A stretch of 64,000 bases of DNA from Frisingicoccus sp902471845 (GTDB taxonomy: Bacteria > Bacillota > Clostridia > Lachnospirales > Lachnospiraceae). Of this stretch, positions 16,669-25,954 are shown piece by piece. The stretch is from the NCBI RefSeq assembly GCF_047030795.1, contig NZ_JBKYIC010000010.1. One strand, given 5' to 3'. A program made the position numbers and the translations under genes. Position 1 is the first letter of the stretch. Each line of letters begins with the position of its first letter. The notes under the pieces were generated by a model. It had not been told where the DNA came from, searched no databases, and saw only the letters and a list, made by a program, of their open reading frames with translations.

Positions 16669-16712
16669 AAAAGCACCTCCATACTTTCATTATTTCCTCG
16701 GAGTTATATTAT

Positions 16713-16749
16713 TATACTTGCACAACTCTCTGGGAGTTATGCAAGTATA
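16713..16749 (-). promoter_or_regulatory. Palindromic control region of AAA-ATPase gene
   Basis: TATACTTGCA and TGCAAGTATA form a perfect 10-bp inverted repeat around a 17-nt centre that itself pairs (AACT/AGTT). It lies about 50 nt upstream of the ATPase start. It is a likely operator or, in RNA, a stem-loop; no regulator can be named. Confidence 0.55.
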
Positions 16750-16832
16750 TTATAACAACAGTCAATCAAAAAATCAAGAGGGCTGACAACCAGACATAAA
16801 AAATTTACTTTTGTTGGCTTCTCTTGGCGTTC

Positions 16833-19166
16833 CTAAACCTCCCCAAACTTGGTTGTCATCAGCCTGTAAAGCTCGGTGTTGCGTGGGAACTTATTGACAA
16901 ACGGCACAAGAGAGCTGCCGACTTTGAGCAAGCCCTGTCCTGCACCGACATTCGTGATATAGCTCATCTGAAGGTCGGAGATGTTAAGGAGCTTGGCAAG
17001 CTCAAGCCTGTCGGTGGACGCTTGGTTGAGCATAATGATAAACTCAGAGTTTGCAAGCATTGTCCTCGCCGTATGGCTCTGCAACAGGTCGTCCACATTC
17101 TGGGTAATACCCGTACAGTACGCCCCGTATTTACGCACACGCTTCCAGAGGGTAAAGAGGAAGTTTGCCGAGTATTCGTGTTGGAACAGCAGATAAATCT
17201 CATCAATGAAGATAAAGGTATTCCTGCCTTTGGCTCTGTTCTGCGTAATACGGTTTAAGATACTGTCAAGGACAACGAGCATACCGATAGGCTGTAACTG
17301 CTTGCCCAAGTCCAGAATGTCATAGCAGATAAGGCGGCTGTGAGTGTCAACATTGGTATGCTTCGCAAAGGTGTTAAGCGACCCGTCCGTAAACAGCTCA
17401 ATCGCAAGGGCGATTTCCTGTGCTTCTGGCTCGTTCTGCTTTAACAGTTCCTCACGAAAGTCCTGCAAGGTCGGCGGCACTCCCATATAGTTGCCCTGCT
17501 GATAGTGGCGGTACACACTCGCCGTACAACGGTCAATGATGGATTTCTGTTTTGCTCCCAGAGTGCTACCGCCGATGAGCTGCTCGCAGAGGGATAAAAT
17601 AAACTCCGATTTGAGGATAACGGGGTTTGCACCGTCGCCGTAATCGGAGTTCATATCCATAGCGTTGATATGGTTTTCACTTGTGGCAGAGATGTGAATG
17701 ACCTCGCCCTGCATCGCTTTCACAAGGGGCGAATATTCTCGCTCTGGGTCTATAATAATCACATCAGCGTTAGGGTCTGTGAGAATGATATTCGTCATTT
17801 CCTCTTTCGCCGTAAAGGACTTGCCTGCACCAGACACGCCGAGGATAAAGGAATTGCCGTTCAACAGGTGGCGGCGGTTGGCGATAATCATATTTTTGCT
17901 GATTACATTCTGTCCGTAATACACGCCGTTTTCGTGATAGATTTCCTGCACACGGAACGGGATAAACACCGCAAGGCTCTCCGTGGTAAGGGTACGCAGA
18001 GCATCTATCTTTCGCACACCAAATGGCAGAGCCGTGTTCAGTCCGTCCATCTGCTGATATTTCAGCACCGCAAACTGACAGAGGTGCTTTCTTGCCGTAG
18101 TAAGCAGGGCTTCGGTGTCATTGTCAAGCTGTTCCTTAGTTTCCGCCGTATGCACCATTGTCAGCACCGCAAACATCATTCTCTGGTCACGGGTGGTCAG
18201 GTCATCTAAAAACTCCTTGCTTTCTTTCCGCTGCTGTTCAAGGTCATAAGGGATGACCGCCGAAAAGTTATTGTTCTGGTTTTGCTTTCTCTGCCAGTTC
18301 GTGATGTTAGTTTCCACACCTAAAAGACGGTTTTCCACCTCACGCACCGCTTCATCTGTGGGAACGGGAACGACATCCACGGACAACATCATATTTCTGT
18401 TCAGCTCGCAAAGCTCGGCTACCATACTATCCTTGATATAGGCAGCATATTCTCTGAGGAAAATCACACGCCCGTATCGGTTGCCGATTCTGAAATAGTC
18501 CTTTTCAAACTCAAAGGTATCGGGGCAGATATAGTCCTTGAAATCGTGACCTTTTTTCATACTCTGCACCATATCAAAGCAGAATGCCGTTTCCTCGCCT
18601 GTGCGGTAGAAATCGTGGAAGATACGGAGCTTTTCTTCTGCGTCAAGCTCGGTGCATTTTGAGCCGAGCCTTGAGAAATGCCCGATAAGGTCAGCTCCCA
18701 CACGGGCAAAGTAGTGTCGTGCTTCTTCGATATTCTTCTTGCAGACGGATATGGTCACATACTTATCCTGCACGATAGAATTAGCTCCTGTCGCTTTATC
18801 AAGGAGCATTTTGTTGTATTCTGTGCGGTACTTATCCAAACCGTCCTCCGCCATAGGGATTAAAATGGTCTGCTCAAAGTCCGCCTTATTCAAGCGGCGG
18901 TTGTTGATAGTGATTTTCGTGGTCGCACCGCTGTCGAGGGCATTGAGAAGCTCCGAATACTCAAGGAACATCGCTTCCTTGTCCTCACGGCTTGCCACGG
19001 CATAGTTTATATCCTCAAACTTAAAGGTCTTTGCATACTTGTTCTTGCCCACAAGGAAAATGCCGTCCTCCCAGATTGTCTTAATGGGGATAACCGCCTG
19101 CACCGACTTCGGCACAACAAATTTCTCCTTGTCCTGCTTGAACAGGTTTCTAAGCGTTTTTATCAT
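16833..19166 (-). CDS. VirB4-like conjugation ATPase
   Basis: This is the motor ATPase that powers assembly and use of the conjugation channel. The 777-residue protein has an N-terminal VirB4 domain and a C-terminal RecA-like domain with Walker A LGVSGAGKSFT (about 445), Walker B NTFIFIDEIYLL and the GITQNVDDLL arginine/Q region. ATG 19166 is preceded by AAGGAGG; the gene overlaps the PrgI gene by 17 nt. It corresponds to Tn916 Orf16-type proteins. Confidence 0.95.
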   Translation of the reverse strand: MIKTLRNLFKQDKEKFVVPKSVQAVIPIKTIWEDGIFLVGKNKYAKTFKFEDINYAVASREDKEAMFLEYSELLNALDSGATTKITINNRRLNKADFEQTILIPMAEDGLDKYRTEYNKMLLDKATGANSIVQDKYVTISVCKKNIEEARHYFARVGADLIGHFSRLGSKCTELDAEEKLRIFHDFYRTGEETAFCFDMVQSMKKGHDFKDYICPDTFEFEKDYFRIGNRYGRVIFLREYAAYIKDSMVAELCELNRNMMLSVDVVPVPTDEAVREVENRLLGVETNITNWQRKQNQNNNFSAVIPYDLEQQRKESKEFLDDLTTRDQRMMFAVLTMVHTAETKEQLDNDTEALLTTARKHLCQFAVLKYQQMDGLNTALPFGVRKIDALRTLTTESLAVFIPFRVQEIYHENGVYYGQNVISKNMIIANRRHLLNGNSFILGVSGAGKSFTAKEEMTNIILTDPNADVIIIDPEREYSPLVKAMQGEVIHISATSENHINAMDMNSDYGDGANPVILKSEFILSLCEQLIGGSTLGAKQKSIIDRCTASVYRHYQQGNYMGVPPTLQDFREELLKQNEPEAQEIALAIELFTDGSLNTFAKHTNVDTHSRLICYDILDLGKQLQPIGMLVVLDSILNRITQNRAKGRNTFIFIDEIYLLFQHEYSANFLFTLWKRVRKYGAYCTGITQNVDDLLQSHTARTMLANSEFIIMLNQASTDRLELAKLLNISDLQMSYITNVGAGQGLLKVGSSLVPFVNKFPRNTELYRLMTTKFGEV

Positions 19167-19602
19167 AGTCTGCCTCCTTACGCTTTTTTGATTTTCTTGG
19201 TTTCTTTTTCTCTGCCTTCGCCGTCTGCCGTTTCTGCTTCTTTTGAGCAACAGGCAAACCTTTCTCACGGGCTTCGATATTCGGCTTCAATGCTTCATAG
19301 TAGAGATTGTCTGGCAGGAACATCAGCTTTTTCGGCATCAAAAACTCTGACTTAATCCACGCCCAGACAAACTGCTCGGCGGTCATACCGTTGTATTTCA
19401 CAAAGCCCATCATCGCAAAGGGCGAAGCACCTAAGATACATACCCAACTGAGGGTTTCTGTTCCGAAATGCGGACGGAGCAGGAAAAATAGACCTACAGC
19501 CACGCCGCAGGCAAGGGCAGAAAAAATGAACTGCCTTAGTGACAGTCCAAAAAACATACTTTCCGTGTAGTTACGGATTTCCTTATTTATCTTGACTTCC
19601 AA
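19150..19602 (-). CDS. PrgI-family membrane protein (VirB3-like)
   Basis: The 150-residue protein starts MEVKINKEIRNYTESMFFGL, a PrgI/TcpE-type N-terminus. Two membrane helices (about 27-45 and 50-68) are followed by a basic tail (KKQKRQTAKAEKKKPRKSK). It probably recruits VirB4 to the membrane. The start is a TTG with GGAGGTG upstream. Confidence 0.88.
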   Translation of the reverse strand: MEVKINKEIRNYTESMFFGLSLRQFIFSALACGVAVGLFFLLRPHFGTETLSWVCILGASPFAMMGFVKYNGMTAEQFVWAWIKSEFLMPKKLMFLPDNLYYEALKPNIEAREKGLPVAQKKQKRQTAKAEKKKPRKSKKRKEADYDKNA

Positions 19603-19617
19603 TAGGTTGCACCTCCT

Positions 19618-20454
19618 TTACAAGCCCATCATTTCACGGACAACACGGTCTGCCATTTTGACCGCACCAACCAAAACAAGCATATTAAATACAAGCTCTC
19701 CTATATAGCTCCACACCATTGATACTGCCGCAGCGTTGGGGTCAACCGCAGGGGGCGTGGCTGCGAACAGAGAAAAGATAATGCAGGCAAGGACGATGAT
19801 TGCTCCCTCCAGACAAACGGCGGCATAGCTTTTTATAAAACTCTTGCCGACACTCTGGCTCGGCTCTCCTGCAAAAGTAGATAACGGCACGGGAGCGATT
19901 GCGGTATAAAGGTAAAGCTTAAAAAATCGTCCGTAAACCGACATAATCATAATGAACGACAGCACCGTAATGAACAGACCACCTATAAGCGTGACCGCCC
20001 ATAGCGGAATACTCTCAAAAAATCCGCAGTTCTCAACGGCGGTTACAATCTCCTGCGGTAATACCGTCTGTGCCGCCGTGCCGAAGCCTGCGGCATTCAT
20101 TATGGTGGAAATCACGCCCTGCACAATGTTAAACAGAGCCATCATCAGCTCCAAGCCGTAAGTTACAACACCTTTGGCAAGGGCAAATCGGATAAAGAGT
20201 TTTAATGCGTGTTCGGGTTTCTTGACTTCTGCAAAGCTGCCGCAGGTTTTCATTACGCCCACGACAAAAAACAGCACGAGCAGGGCAAGCCCGATAGCCT
20301 GCAACGCACCGTGGATATTGACGATAACTGACCATATCGTACCGCCCTTAAACTGCTCTGGAGATTGGGTAACGAGCTGCCATATTTCCGCTAATTTCTC
20401 ATTCCAAGTATTCAGAGCGTTTTCTAAATTCTGTACGACCCAATTATCAGACAC
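19618..20454 (-). CDS. VirB6/TrbL-like channel protein
   Basis: A 278-residue polytopic membrane protein with about six helices and a conserved central loop (YGRFFKLYLYTAIAPVPLST). This is the plan of VirB6/TrbL (CD0411-type) inner-membrane channel proteins in Firmicutes ICEs. It lies between PrgI and Maff2. The start is a GTG with GGAGGTG upstream. Confidence 0.85.
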   Translation of the reverse strand: MSDNWVVQNLENALNTWNEKLAEIWQLVTQSPEQFKGGTIWSVIVNIHGALQAIGLALLVLFFVVGVMKTCGSFAEVKKPEHALKLFIRFALAKGVVTYGLELMMALFNIVQGVISTIMNAAGFGTAAQTVLPQEIVTAVENCGFFESIPLWAVTLIGGLFITVLSFIMIMSVYGRFFKLYLYTAIAPVPLSTFAGEPSQSVGKSFIKSYAAVCLEGAIIVLACIIFSLFAATPPAVDPNAAAVSMVWSYIGELVFNMLVLVGAVKMADRVVREMMGL

Positions 20455-20479
20455 TTAAACCACCTCCGTTCTTAAAATA

Positions 20480-20520
20480 GCCTTACGGAGCAAACCGCAA
20501 AGCGGATCTGCCCCGTAAGC
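20480..20520 (-). promoter_or_regulatory. Intergenic stem-loop between Maff2 and VirB6-like genes
   Basis: On the minus strand the outer stem (GCTTACGG/CCGTAAGGC) encloses an inner stem (GCAGATCCGC/GCGGTTTGCT, imperfect), followed by TATTTTAAG. It may be an attenuator or an mRNA stabiliser that sets Maff2 above the downstream channel proteins. Confidence 0.45.
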
Positions 20521-20549
20521 TCTGTCTTGTGTCTTTTTATTGTCTGATA

Positions 20550-20912
20550 TTAGCCTGTGATAAGAGTCAAAATCTCTTTTGCAAAGGTAATGATGACGCC
20601 GCCTGCAAGGGTCAAAAAGCCGTTTGCTCTCTGGGACGGGTCGTGAGATTTGAGCGAAAGACCAATCTGTACGATACCGAAGCCGAGCAAAATCATACCG
20701 ACAGCACGGATTAAACCGAAGATAAAATCGGAAAGGTTGTTGACTACGGTAATCGGGTCGTTGGCAGCAAAGGCTGTCACGGAAGTTCCGAGTACCATTG
20801 TGACAGCGAGTACCGCCACGCAGTAATGACGAAATCCCTTTTTTAACTTGCCCGTCATCGGCAGTTTGGTGGTTTCCTTGTTCTGGGTGTTCTTCTTGTT
20901 AAAATACTTCAT
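20550..20912 (-). CDS. Maff2-family small membrane protein
   Basis: The 120-residue protein has a signal-like helix ending in TSVTAFAAND, then two hydrophobic segments separated by a KSHDPSQRANG loop. This is the Maff2 family of ICE proteins, which resembles VirB2/TrbC pilin-like subunits in size and layout. Good ribosome site (AAGGAGG) before ATG. The pilin role is inferred. Confidence 0.82.
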   Translation of the reverse strand: MKYFNKKNTQNKETTKLPMTGKLKKGFRHYCVAVLAVTMVLGTSVTAFAANDPITVVNNLSDFIFGLIRAVGMILLGFGIVQIGLSLKSHDPSQRANGFLTLAGGVIITFAKEILTLITG

Positions 20913-20925
20913 AGATAAATCCTCC

Positions 20926-22719
20926 TTAAATTTTCAATTGTTCCTCCAAGTCCTCCTCGGACAGAAGTTCATAAGATGTTTTAACAGGCTTTACGCTTAC
21001 AGCGTTCTTCATCAAAGCGTTGTCAAATACAAGGGTTGCGACAGCCTGCGTCGGTTCACCGTGGATATACGGCGGCTGACCTCCGTCAGTTGTCAGTTTC
21101 ACATTCGGGTGCTTTAAGATGTCATACTTAAAGTCCATAACAGGGCGTTCTCCACGAATAAAAAGAAGTGCGTAGCGGTTATCAAGCATACGCACTTCGT
21201 CTGGTGTCATCAGTTCACGCCCTGATATTTGATAGTTGGTAGAATAGTTACCGCTTCGCCCCGTACTCTTTCCGTAGGTGTTGGTATCAATGGTTTCCTT
21301 GCCCAAAAGTTCCGACACATACTTGTGTGTGCTTTGTTCGTTACCGCCCAGATACAAAAACTCGTCGCAGTTGCCCACAATGCTTTCCCATTGCTTCTCA
21401 AACAATGCTTTGAGCTGTGCCAAGTTTTGCAGAATGATACTGACCGACACACCTCTGGAACGCATAACCGAGAGTATCTTATCAAAGTCATCGGGCAGCG
21501 AAACATTGGCAAACTCGTCCATTATAAAGTGGCAATGCACGGGCAGGCTTCCGCCGTACTTGTGGTCGGCAAGATAGAAAAGCTGTTGGAATAGCTGCGT
21601 GTATAAAATCGACACAAGGAAATTGAAGCTCGTGTCGTTGTCGGGTATCAGAGCAAACAAAGCGACTTTCTTCTCGCCCAAACTCGGCAGGTCAAGCTCG
21701 TCGGTTGCGGTTAAACTTGCAAGGCTCTCCAAGTTGAATTTTTCAAGCCTTGCCGCAAGGGTTATCTGGATACTCTTTAAGGTCTTTGCAGAGCCAGAAT
21801 GGTAATCCCTGTAATACTTTAAGGCGATATGCTCTGGGTTTACCATCTCCAGACGGTCAAACAATTCGTCCAGAGGGCTTACATAGCTGTCGTCGTCCTC
21901 ACGGACTTCGCCTGCACGCAGAAGCTCCATTACCATCGGGAAATTCTGTTCCTCTGGCGGTGCTTCATATTTCAGATAGAACACCAGAGATAGCAGGAGC
22001 ATACTTGCCGCCGTATCCCAGAACGGGTCTTGCGACTGGCTTCCTTTCGGCGTGGTCGCCTTAAAGAGATTGGTCACAAGCCGCTGCACATCGTTGTCGT
22101 TCCTTAGATACACAAAGGGATTGTAACAATAGCTCTTTTGCATATTGATTAAATCAAGTACACGCACCTCATATCCTTTCTTCTCCAAAAGACCGCCTAC
22201 ATCTCGGACGATTTCGCCTTTCGGGTCTAAAATTACCATTGAGGTATTGCACTGCATAGCGTTCGGCTTGCAAAAGAACCTTGTCTTGCCTGCACCAGAG
22301 CCGCCGCACACAAGGATATTCAGATTTCTTCTGTGCTTTTTCCCGTCCAGACCGATACGAACATTCTGGGTCAGCAGCTTATTTGCTGACAGGTCTTTAT
22401 CCCGATATTTTTTGTTGACTGCCCCTGCGTCGCCCCATTTTGCAGAGCCGTGTTCCTCACGCCTGCGGTAGTTCCTGCGTGTGGAGAGATAGATACCGAT
22501 ACCCATACCGTAAGCAAGCAGAAAAATAAGGACAGTTTTTAAGCTGTCCTCACATACCGTTATGGAAAACGGATGCTCGATTGCTTTGGATAAGTTCTGC
22601 ACTATTTCCACTAAGCCCCCGCCGACATAAGGTGCTATCAGCAGGGCAAACCACGCCACAGGAACGATGCCACAGACTGCAAAGATTAGGCTCGCTTTTC
22701 TGTCGTTATCGTTCCTCAC
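20926..22719 (-). CDS. VirD4/TraG-like type IV coupling protein
   Basis: This carries the relaxase-DNA complex to the channel. It has two N-terminal membrane helices, Walker A CGGSGAGKTRFF (about 141), Walker B CHFIMDEFANVSL and the SIILQNLAQLKALF segment. The 597-residue length is normal for the family. The GTG start lies inside the end of the small gene upstream (14-nt overlap), so it is translationally coupled. Confidence 0.95.
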   Translation of the reverse strand: MRNDNDRKASLIFAVCGIVPVAWFALLIAPYVGGGLVEIVQNLSKAIEHPFSITVCEDSLKTVLIFLLAYGMGIGIYLSTRRNYRRREEHGSAKWGDAGAVNKKYRDKDLSANKLLTQNVRIGLDGKKHRRNLNILVCGGSGAGKTRFFCKPNAMQCNTSMVILDPKGEIVRDVGGLLEKKGYEVRVLDLINMQKSYCYNPFVYLRNDNDVQRLVTNLFKATTPKGSQSQDPFWDTAASMLLLSLVFYLKYEAPPEEQNFPMVMELLRAGEVREDDDSYVSPLDELFDRLEMVNPEHIALKYYRDYHSGSAKTLKSIQITLAARLEKFNLESLASLTATDELDLPSLGEKKVALFALIPDNDTSFNFLVSILYTQLFQQLFYLADHKYGGSLPVHCHFIMDEFANVSLPDDFDKILSVMRSRGVSVSIILQNLAQLKALFEKQWESIVGNCDEFLYLGGNEQSTHKYVSELLGKETIDTNTYGKSTGRSGNYSTNYQISGRELMTPDEVRMLDNRYALLFIRGERPVMDFKYDILKHPNVKLTTDGGQPPYIHGEPTQAVATLVFDNALMKNAVSVKPVKTSYELLSEEDLEEQLKI

Positions 22720-22903
22720 GGCACTTGCAGGGCATCACCCTGACCTTTCGTGTGGGAGCGTGAGCCACCGTTTCTATCAGCTCGTCCACAGGGTCGGTGG
22801 GGCGTTCCTCCCGTACTTGCTGATTCCGCAGATTGTTTAAGGCATTTAAAACGATATTCTTATCGTACCTGTCAAGGGCGATGTGGTATCGTTCTTCTTT
22901 CAT
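22706..22903 (-). CDS. Small conserved ICE protein, paralogue of 45450 gene, 65 aa
   Basis: MKEERYHIALDRYDKNIVLN followed by a DPVDELIETVAHAPTRKVRV segment parallels MKEQTYHIYLDSHEK and DELIFKVINAPVKRLRI of the gene at 45450-45629. It is longer at its C-terminus (CKCREER). ATG 22903 has GGAGG upstream. Function unknown; its place before the coupling protein suggests a role in, or control of, transfer. Confidence 0.72.
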   Translation of the reverse strand: MKEERYHIALDRYDKNIVLNALNNLRNQQVREERPTDPVDELIETVAHAPTRKVRVMPCKCREER

Positions 22904-22918
22904 AGGCTGCACCTCCGA

Positions 22919-23782
22919 TTACCGTTCCTGTTCTTTGTTTCTGGCAGGCTTGTTCTTTTCCATACTCTTATACATTTCTGACTGCACCTCGCCCAGAACA
23001 TCACGCATAGAGCCAAGCTCGCCCTTAAAGTCCTGCGTTTCCATTTCGGCATACTCTTTCGGGAGTCGGTCAAAATTAAAACCTCTGGTGTCCACGCCGT
23101 AACGGGAGCTGACCATATAGGCAACGCAGTAGGCTTTGAAGTCGGAAGCATCACGGCTCTCGTTGTACTTAAAATCAAAGACCGCCGCAGCCACCTCTTT
23201 TGACATACTGACAAAAAGCTGTTCTTCATTTAAGCCTGTGCGGATAAATATGGTCTGCTGTCCGCTGTCATAATAGGCAGGCAACTCCAGATTCTCCATC
23301 GGCTGAAACGGAACGGGGCTTGCGTCAATCATTGCGGACACAAGCTCACGCATTGACTTCGGCTCTGCGGCTTCCTGCCTGTCCTTTGCAGAGGTTTGGG
23401 AAATGTCATAGACGACTTTGGCGTTATAGGATACCGCCTTTGTGCCGTCATCACGGGTATATTCCTTGCTCGGCTCAAGGATAGTGATTTTCTGTGCGTC
23501 CTTGTTCACATAGACACGGCTCTGTTTCCAAGACGCCTTATCTTTAAGCTGTGCGGCTTCAGGCATCTGTGCCGATACCAGAATGGCGTTGTTGACGGAA
23601 TAGCGGTCAAAGCGACCCTGCACATCAAGATACTGACGGAAGCTGTCGCCGCCGACTGCCATTTCTGAACAGGTGTTATCAATCAGCTCATAGGCTTCCT
23701 TACGTTCCGCCTGTTTCTGTGCCGCCCACTGTTCTTTGTCATACGGCTTATTGCCGCCGCTGAAAACATCATAAATACTCAT
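22919..23782 (-). CDS. LtrC/ArdC-like ICE protein
   Basis: The 287-residue protein begins with a region like the ssDNA-binding N-terminal part of ArdC/LtrC proteins (RFDRYSVNNAILVSAQMPEA, then KDKASWK). The C-terminal half resembles the zincin-like part, but the expected HExxH is replaced (SMSKEVAAAV), so it is probably not a protease. It may coat or protect the incoming single strand. It sits between the PcfB-like gene and the small protein. Confidence 0.7.
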   Translation of the reverse strand: MSIYDVFSGGNKPYDKEQWAAQKQAERKEAYELIDNTCSEMAVGGDSFRQYLDVQGRFDRYSVNNAILVSAQMPEAAQLKDKASWKQSRVYVNKDAQKITILEPSKEYTRDDGTKAVSYNAKVVYDISQTSAKDRQEAAEPKSMRELVSAMIDASPVPFQPMENLELPAYYDSGQQTIFIRTGLNEEQLFVSMSKEVAAAVFDFKYNESRDASDFKAYCVAYMVSSRYGVDTRGFNFDRLPKEYAEMETQDFKGELGSMRDVLGEVQSEMYKSMEKNKPARNKEQER

Positions 23783-23787
23783 AGGGT

Positions 23788-24600
23788 TTATCTTTCTCCT
23801 TTCGATTTTTTCGGGGTTTTTCTTTTCGGTGGCTGCTTATGCTCGGTCTTGCCGACCTTACCTTTTGCCCTGTCAGAAGCTCTGCTTTTGTCCTGGGCAA
23901 CAGGGGCGTCGGCTTCCTGCTCTTTGCGGCTCTCCTTGATTTTCCGCAGTTCCTCTTTGACGGACGGTTTCTTGTCAGTCATAGTAGCCCCCTCTGCGGA
24001 CTTGCTTGGCTTCTCGGATAAAGGCTCGGACGGAGGGGATTTTTCTGTCTTTGCCACCGAGGGGTTTTCTGGAGCGTTTTCCTCCTTTTGCGTTGGCTTG
24101 CCCATAAGAGCGTCAAGCAGTTTATCTTTCTCTGCCTTTTCCTGTACGCCGATGTCTGGCTCTGGCATATCGGTTTTTTCGTCTTTGGCTTTCTCAACCT
24201 CCGTCACAATGGAAGCAGTATCCACCGAAGCAAGGTTGAAGCGTTCCACAATACGGCTGATTTTCGATGCGTCCTCGGCACGGGCAATCACATCGACCTC
24301 GGCTTTCGGGTCTTTGTTCTTACGGTCTGCCAGAACGCAGTAGAGAACGCCGTATTTTTTCGCTTCCTGCGTAAAGCGTTTCAAGTCCTCGTTCTTAATG
24401 GTAAAGACTTTCAGCTCCTTGCCAGAACGGAGCATACTCGTCAGCCTTGCTTTACCTTTGGTTTTCTGTTCTTCTTTGAGAATGGAATACAGAAGCACGG
24501 CGATATTCTTCGCACCTGCTCCTGTCAGTTTTGCGGCAACCTCAAATCCCTCTAAACTCATTCTCACGATTTGTTCCGCCGCATCGCCGCCTGTATTCAT
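23788..24600 (-). CDS. PcfB-like protein (DUF3801)
   Basis: The N-terminal 130 residues (EQIVRMSLEGFEVAAKLTG, then KNIAVLLYSILKEEQ) match the PcfB/DUF3801 family, small partners of VirD4-type coupling proteins in Gram-positive conjugation. The remaining half is a low-complexity tail rich in Lys, Glu and Pro, likely disordered. It overlaps the relaxase gene by 59 nt. Confidence 0.82.
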   Translation of the reverse strand: MNTGGDAAEQIVRMSLEGFEVAAKLTGAGAKNIAVLLYSILKEEQKTKGKARLTSMLRSGKELKVFTIKNEDLKRFTQEAKKYGVLYCVLADRKNKDPKAEVDVIARAEDASKISRIVERFNLASVDTASIVTEVEKAKDEKTDMPEPDIGVQEKAEKDKLLDALMGKPTQKEENAPENPSVAKTEKSPPSEPLSEKPSKSAEGATMTDKKPSVKEELRKIKESRKEQEADAPVAQDKSRASDRAKGKVGKTEHKQPPKRKTPKKSKGER

Positions 24601-25954
24601 TCTTCATCAGCTCCTTTCGTTTGGTTTCCTGTTCATCTGCCCGTACTGCCTGTAATTTTTCTTTGAGAGTGTCGCTACGGGCGGCGATACCCTCGCAAAG
24701 CCTGACCTCCTTTCTGATTTCGCCAAGCCTTTTTGAAATGTCGGAGATTTGAGTCTTGACCGCTTCTTTTTCTTTTCCGTCTAATTTACGGGATTGGGAA
24801 TAAAGCCCCTTACGCTGTTCGGTCAGCTCATTCTTTTCCGTTTCCAAAGAGCCTTGATAAGACGAAAGCTGCTCTGCGGTGTCAATGTGACAGCGGCAAA
24901 GCAGCCTTGCTTCTTTTGTGATAGCGTCCATCTTCATCAGGTCATCCTTGAGAAGATAATGGAGCTTCGCATAATTCTGTTTTCTGCCTTTGGGCAGGAT
25001 ACCGAGCTTATAGCAGTAATGGAGATACAGTCCACGCAGACCGCCGATTTTTCTCGCTCCAGACAAAGAGCCTTTGAGCCGATAGACCTTTATCTGCTTT
25101 GTCGGCTCGGTAAATCGGGCGAACTTTACGGCATAGGAGTTTTCACGAATACGCTCCATAATTCTCTCGTTGGTGTAATCCTCTCCGAGCTTGTATAACC
25201 TCTTGGGGCGTTTCCAACCTCTGCCGATAATCGTCCAATATTTGCGGTTAGGGTCAAAGCTGCATCGGTATCCCATCTCCGCCATATATCGGTCAAAGTC
25301 TTTGAGCGTAAATGATTTTGAGATAGCTTCATCAACCGCCTGCCGTGCCACATTATCTCTGGTGGGAAGTCCTTGCTTCTCCGCTTGATAGAGGGCGTAT
25401 GGTTTTTTCCTGCCGCTTGGGTGTTCAATCACGGACAGGGCATATTCACGGCAAAGCTCATCGGAACGCTGACGGAGCAGACGCAGATTTGCTTTGTTGT
25501 CGTGGTAGTGCTTGCCGTCCGCAAAGGAAACGGAGTTGACCACAAAGTGATTATGCAGACAGTCCGTGTTAAGGTGGGTTGCGACAATGACTTGAAATCT
25601 GTCGCCCCACATTTTCTCGGCAAGTTTCACACCGACCTCGTGAGCCTGTTCTGGCGTAAGCTCCCCAGACTTAAAGCTCTGGAAACCGTGGTAGCAGACA
25701 ATTTCACTTTCATCGTTCCACTGTGCTTTGGCAATCAGCATTTCATCTCTGGCGGTTGCGGTGTCGCAGTTTACGCCCGTGACAAAAAATTGCTTCTCGG
25801 TCTTGTCGCCGTTGGTAGCGTATTTCATCACATCTCCGAGAGCCTGCAAGTCCGCTTCGGTGTATTTCGGGTTGGCTGTCTTTTCTGGATTCTCGGCATA
25901 GTCGATGGGGTGGTCGAGCCTGCCACGTACATCCCATATCTCGCAGACCGCCAT
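24542..25954 (-). CDS. MobP-type relaxase
   Basis: This nicks oriT and pilots the single strand. The protein has the HUH motif in LNTDCLHNHFVVNSV (about 130-143), a candidate catalytic Tyr near the N-terminus in PIDYAENPEKT, and a C-terminal coiled coil. ATG 25954 overlaps the MobC stop in a TAATG arrangement; a longer in-frame extension within mobC is ignored. The length of about 470 residues is typical of Tn1549-like relaxases. Confidence 0.93.
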   Translation of the reverse strand: MAVCEIWDVRGRLDHPIDYAENPEKTANPKYTEADLQALGDVMKYATNGDKTEKQFFVTGVNCDTATARDEMLIAKAQWNDESEIVCYHGFQSFKSGELTPEQAHEVGVKLAEKMWGDRFQVIVATHLNTDCLHNHFVVNSVSFADGKHYHDNKANLRLLRQRSDELCREYALSVIEHPSGRKKPYALYQAEKQGLPTRDNVARQAVDEAISKSFTLKDFDRYMAEMGYRCSFDPNRKYWTIIGRGWKRPKRLYKLGEDYTNERIMERIRENSYAVKFARFTEPTKQIKVYRLKGSLSGARKIGGLRGLYLHYCYKLGILPKGRKQNYAKLHYLLKDDLMKMDAITKEARLLCRCHIDTAEQLSSYQGSLETEKNELTEQRKGLYSQSRKLDGKEKEAVKTQISDISKRLGEIRKEVRLCEGIAARSDTLKEKLQAVRADEQETKRKELMKNEYRRRCGGTNRENEFRGI

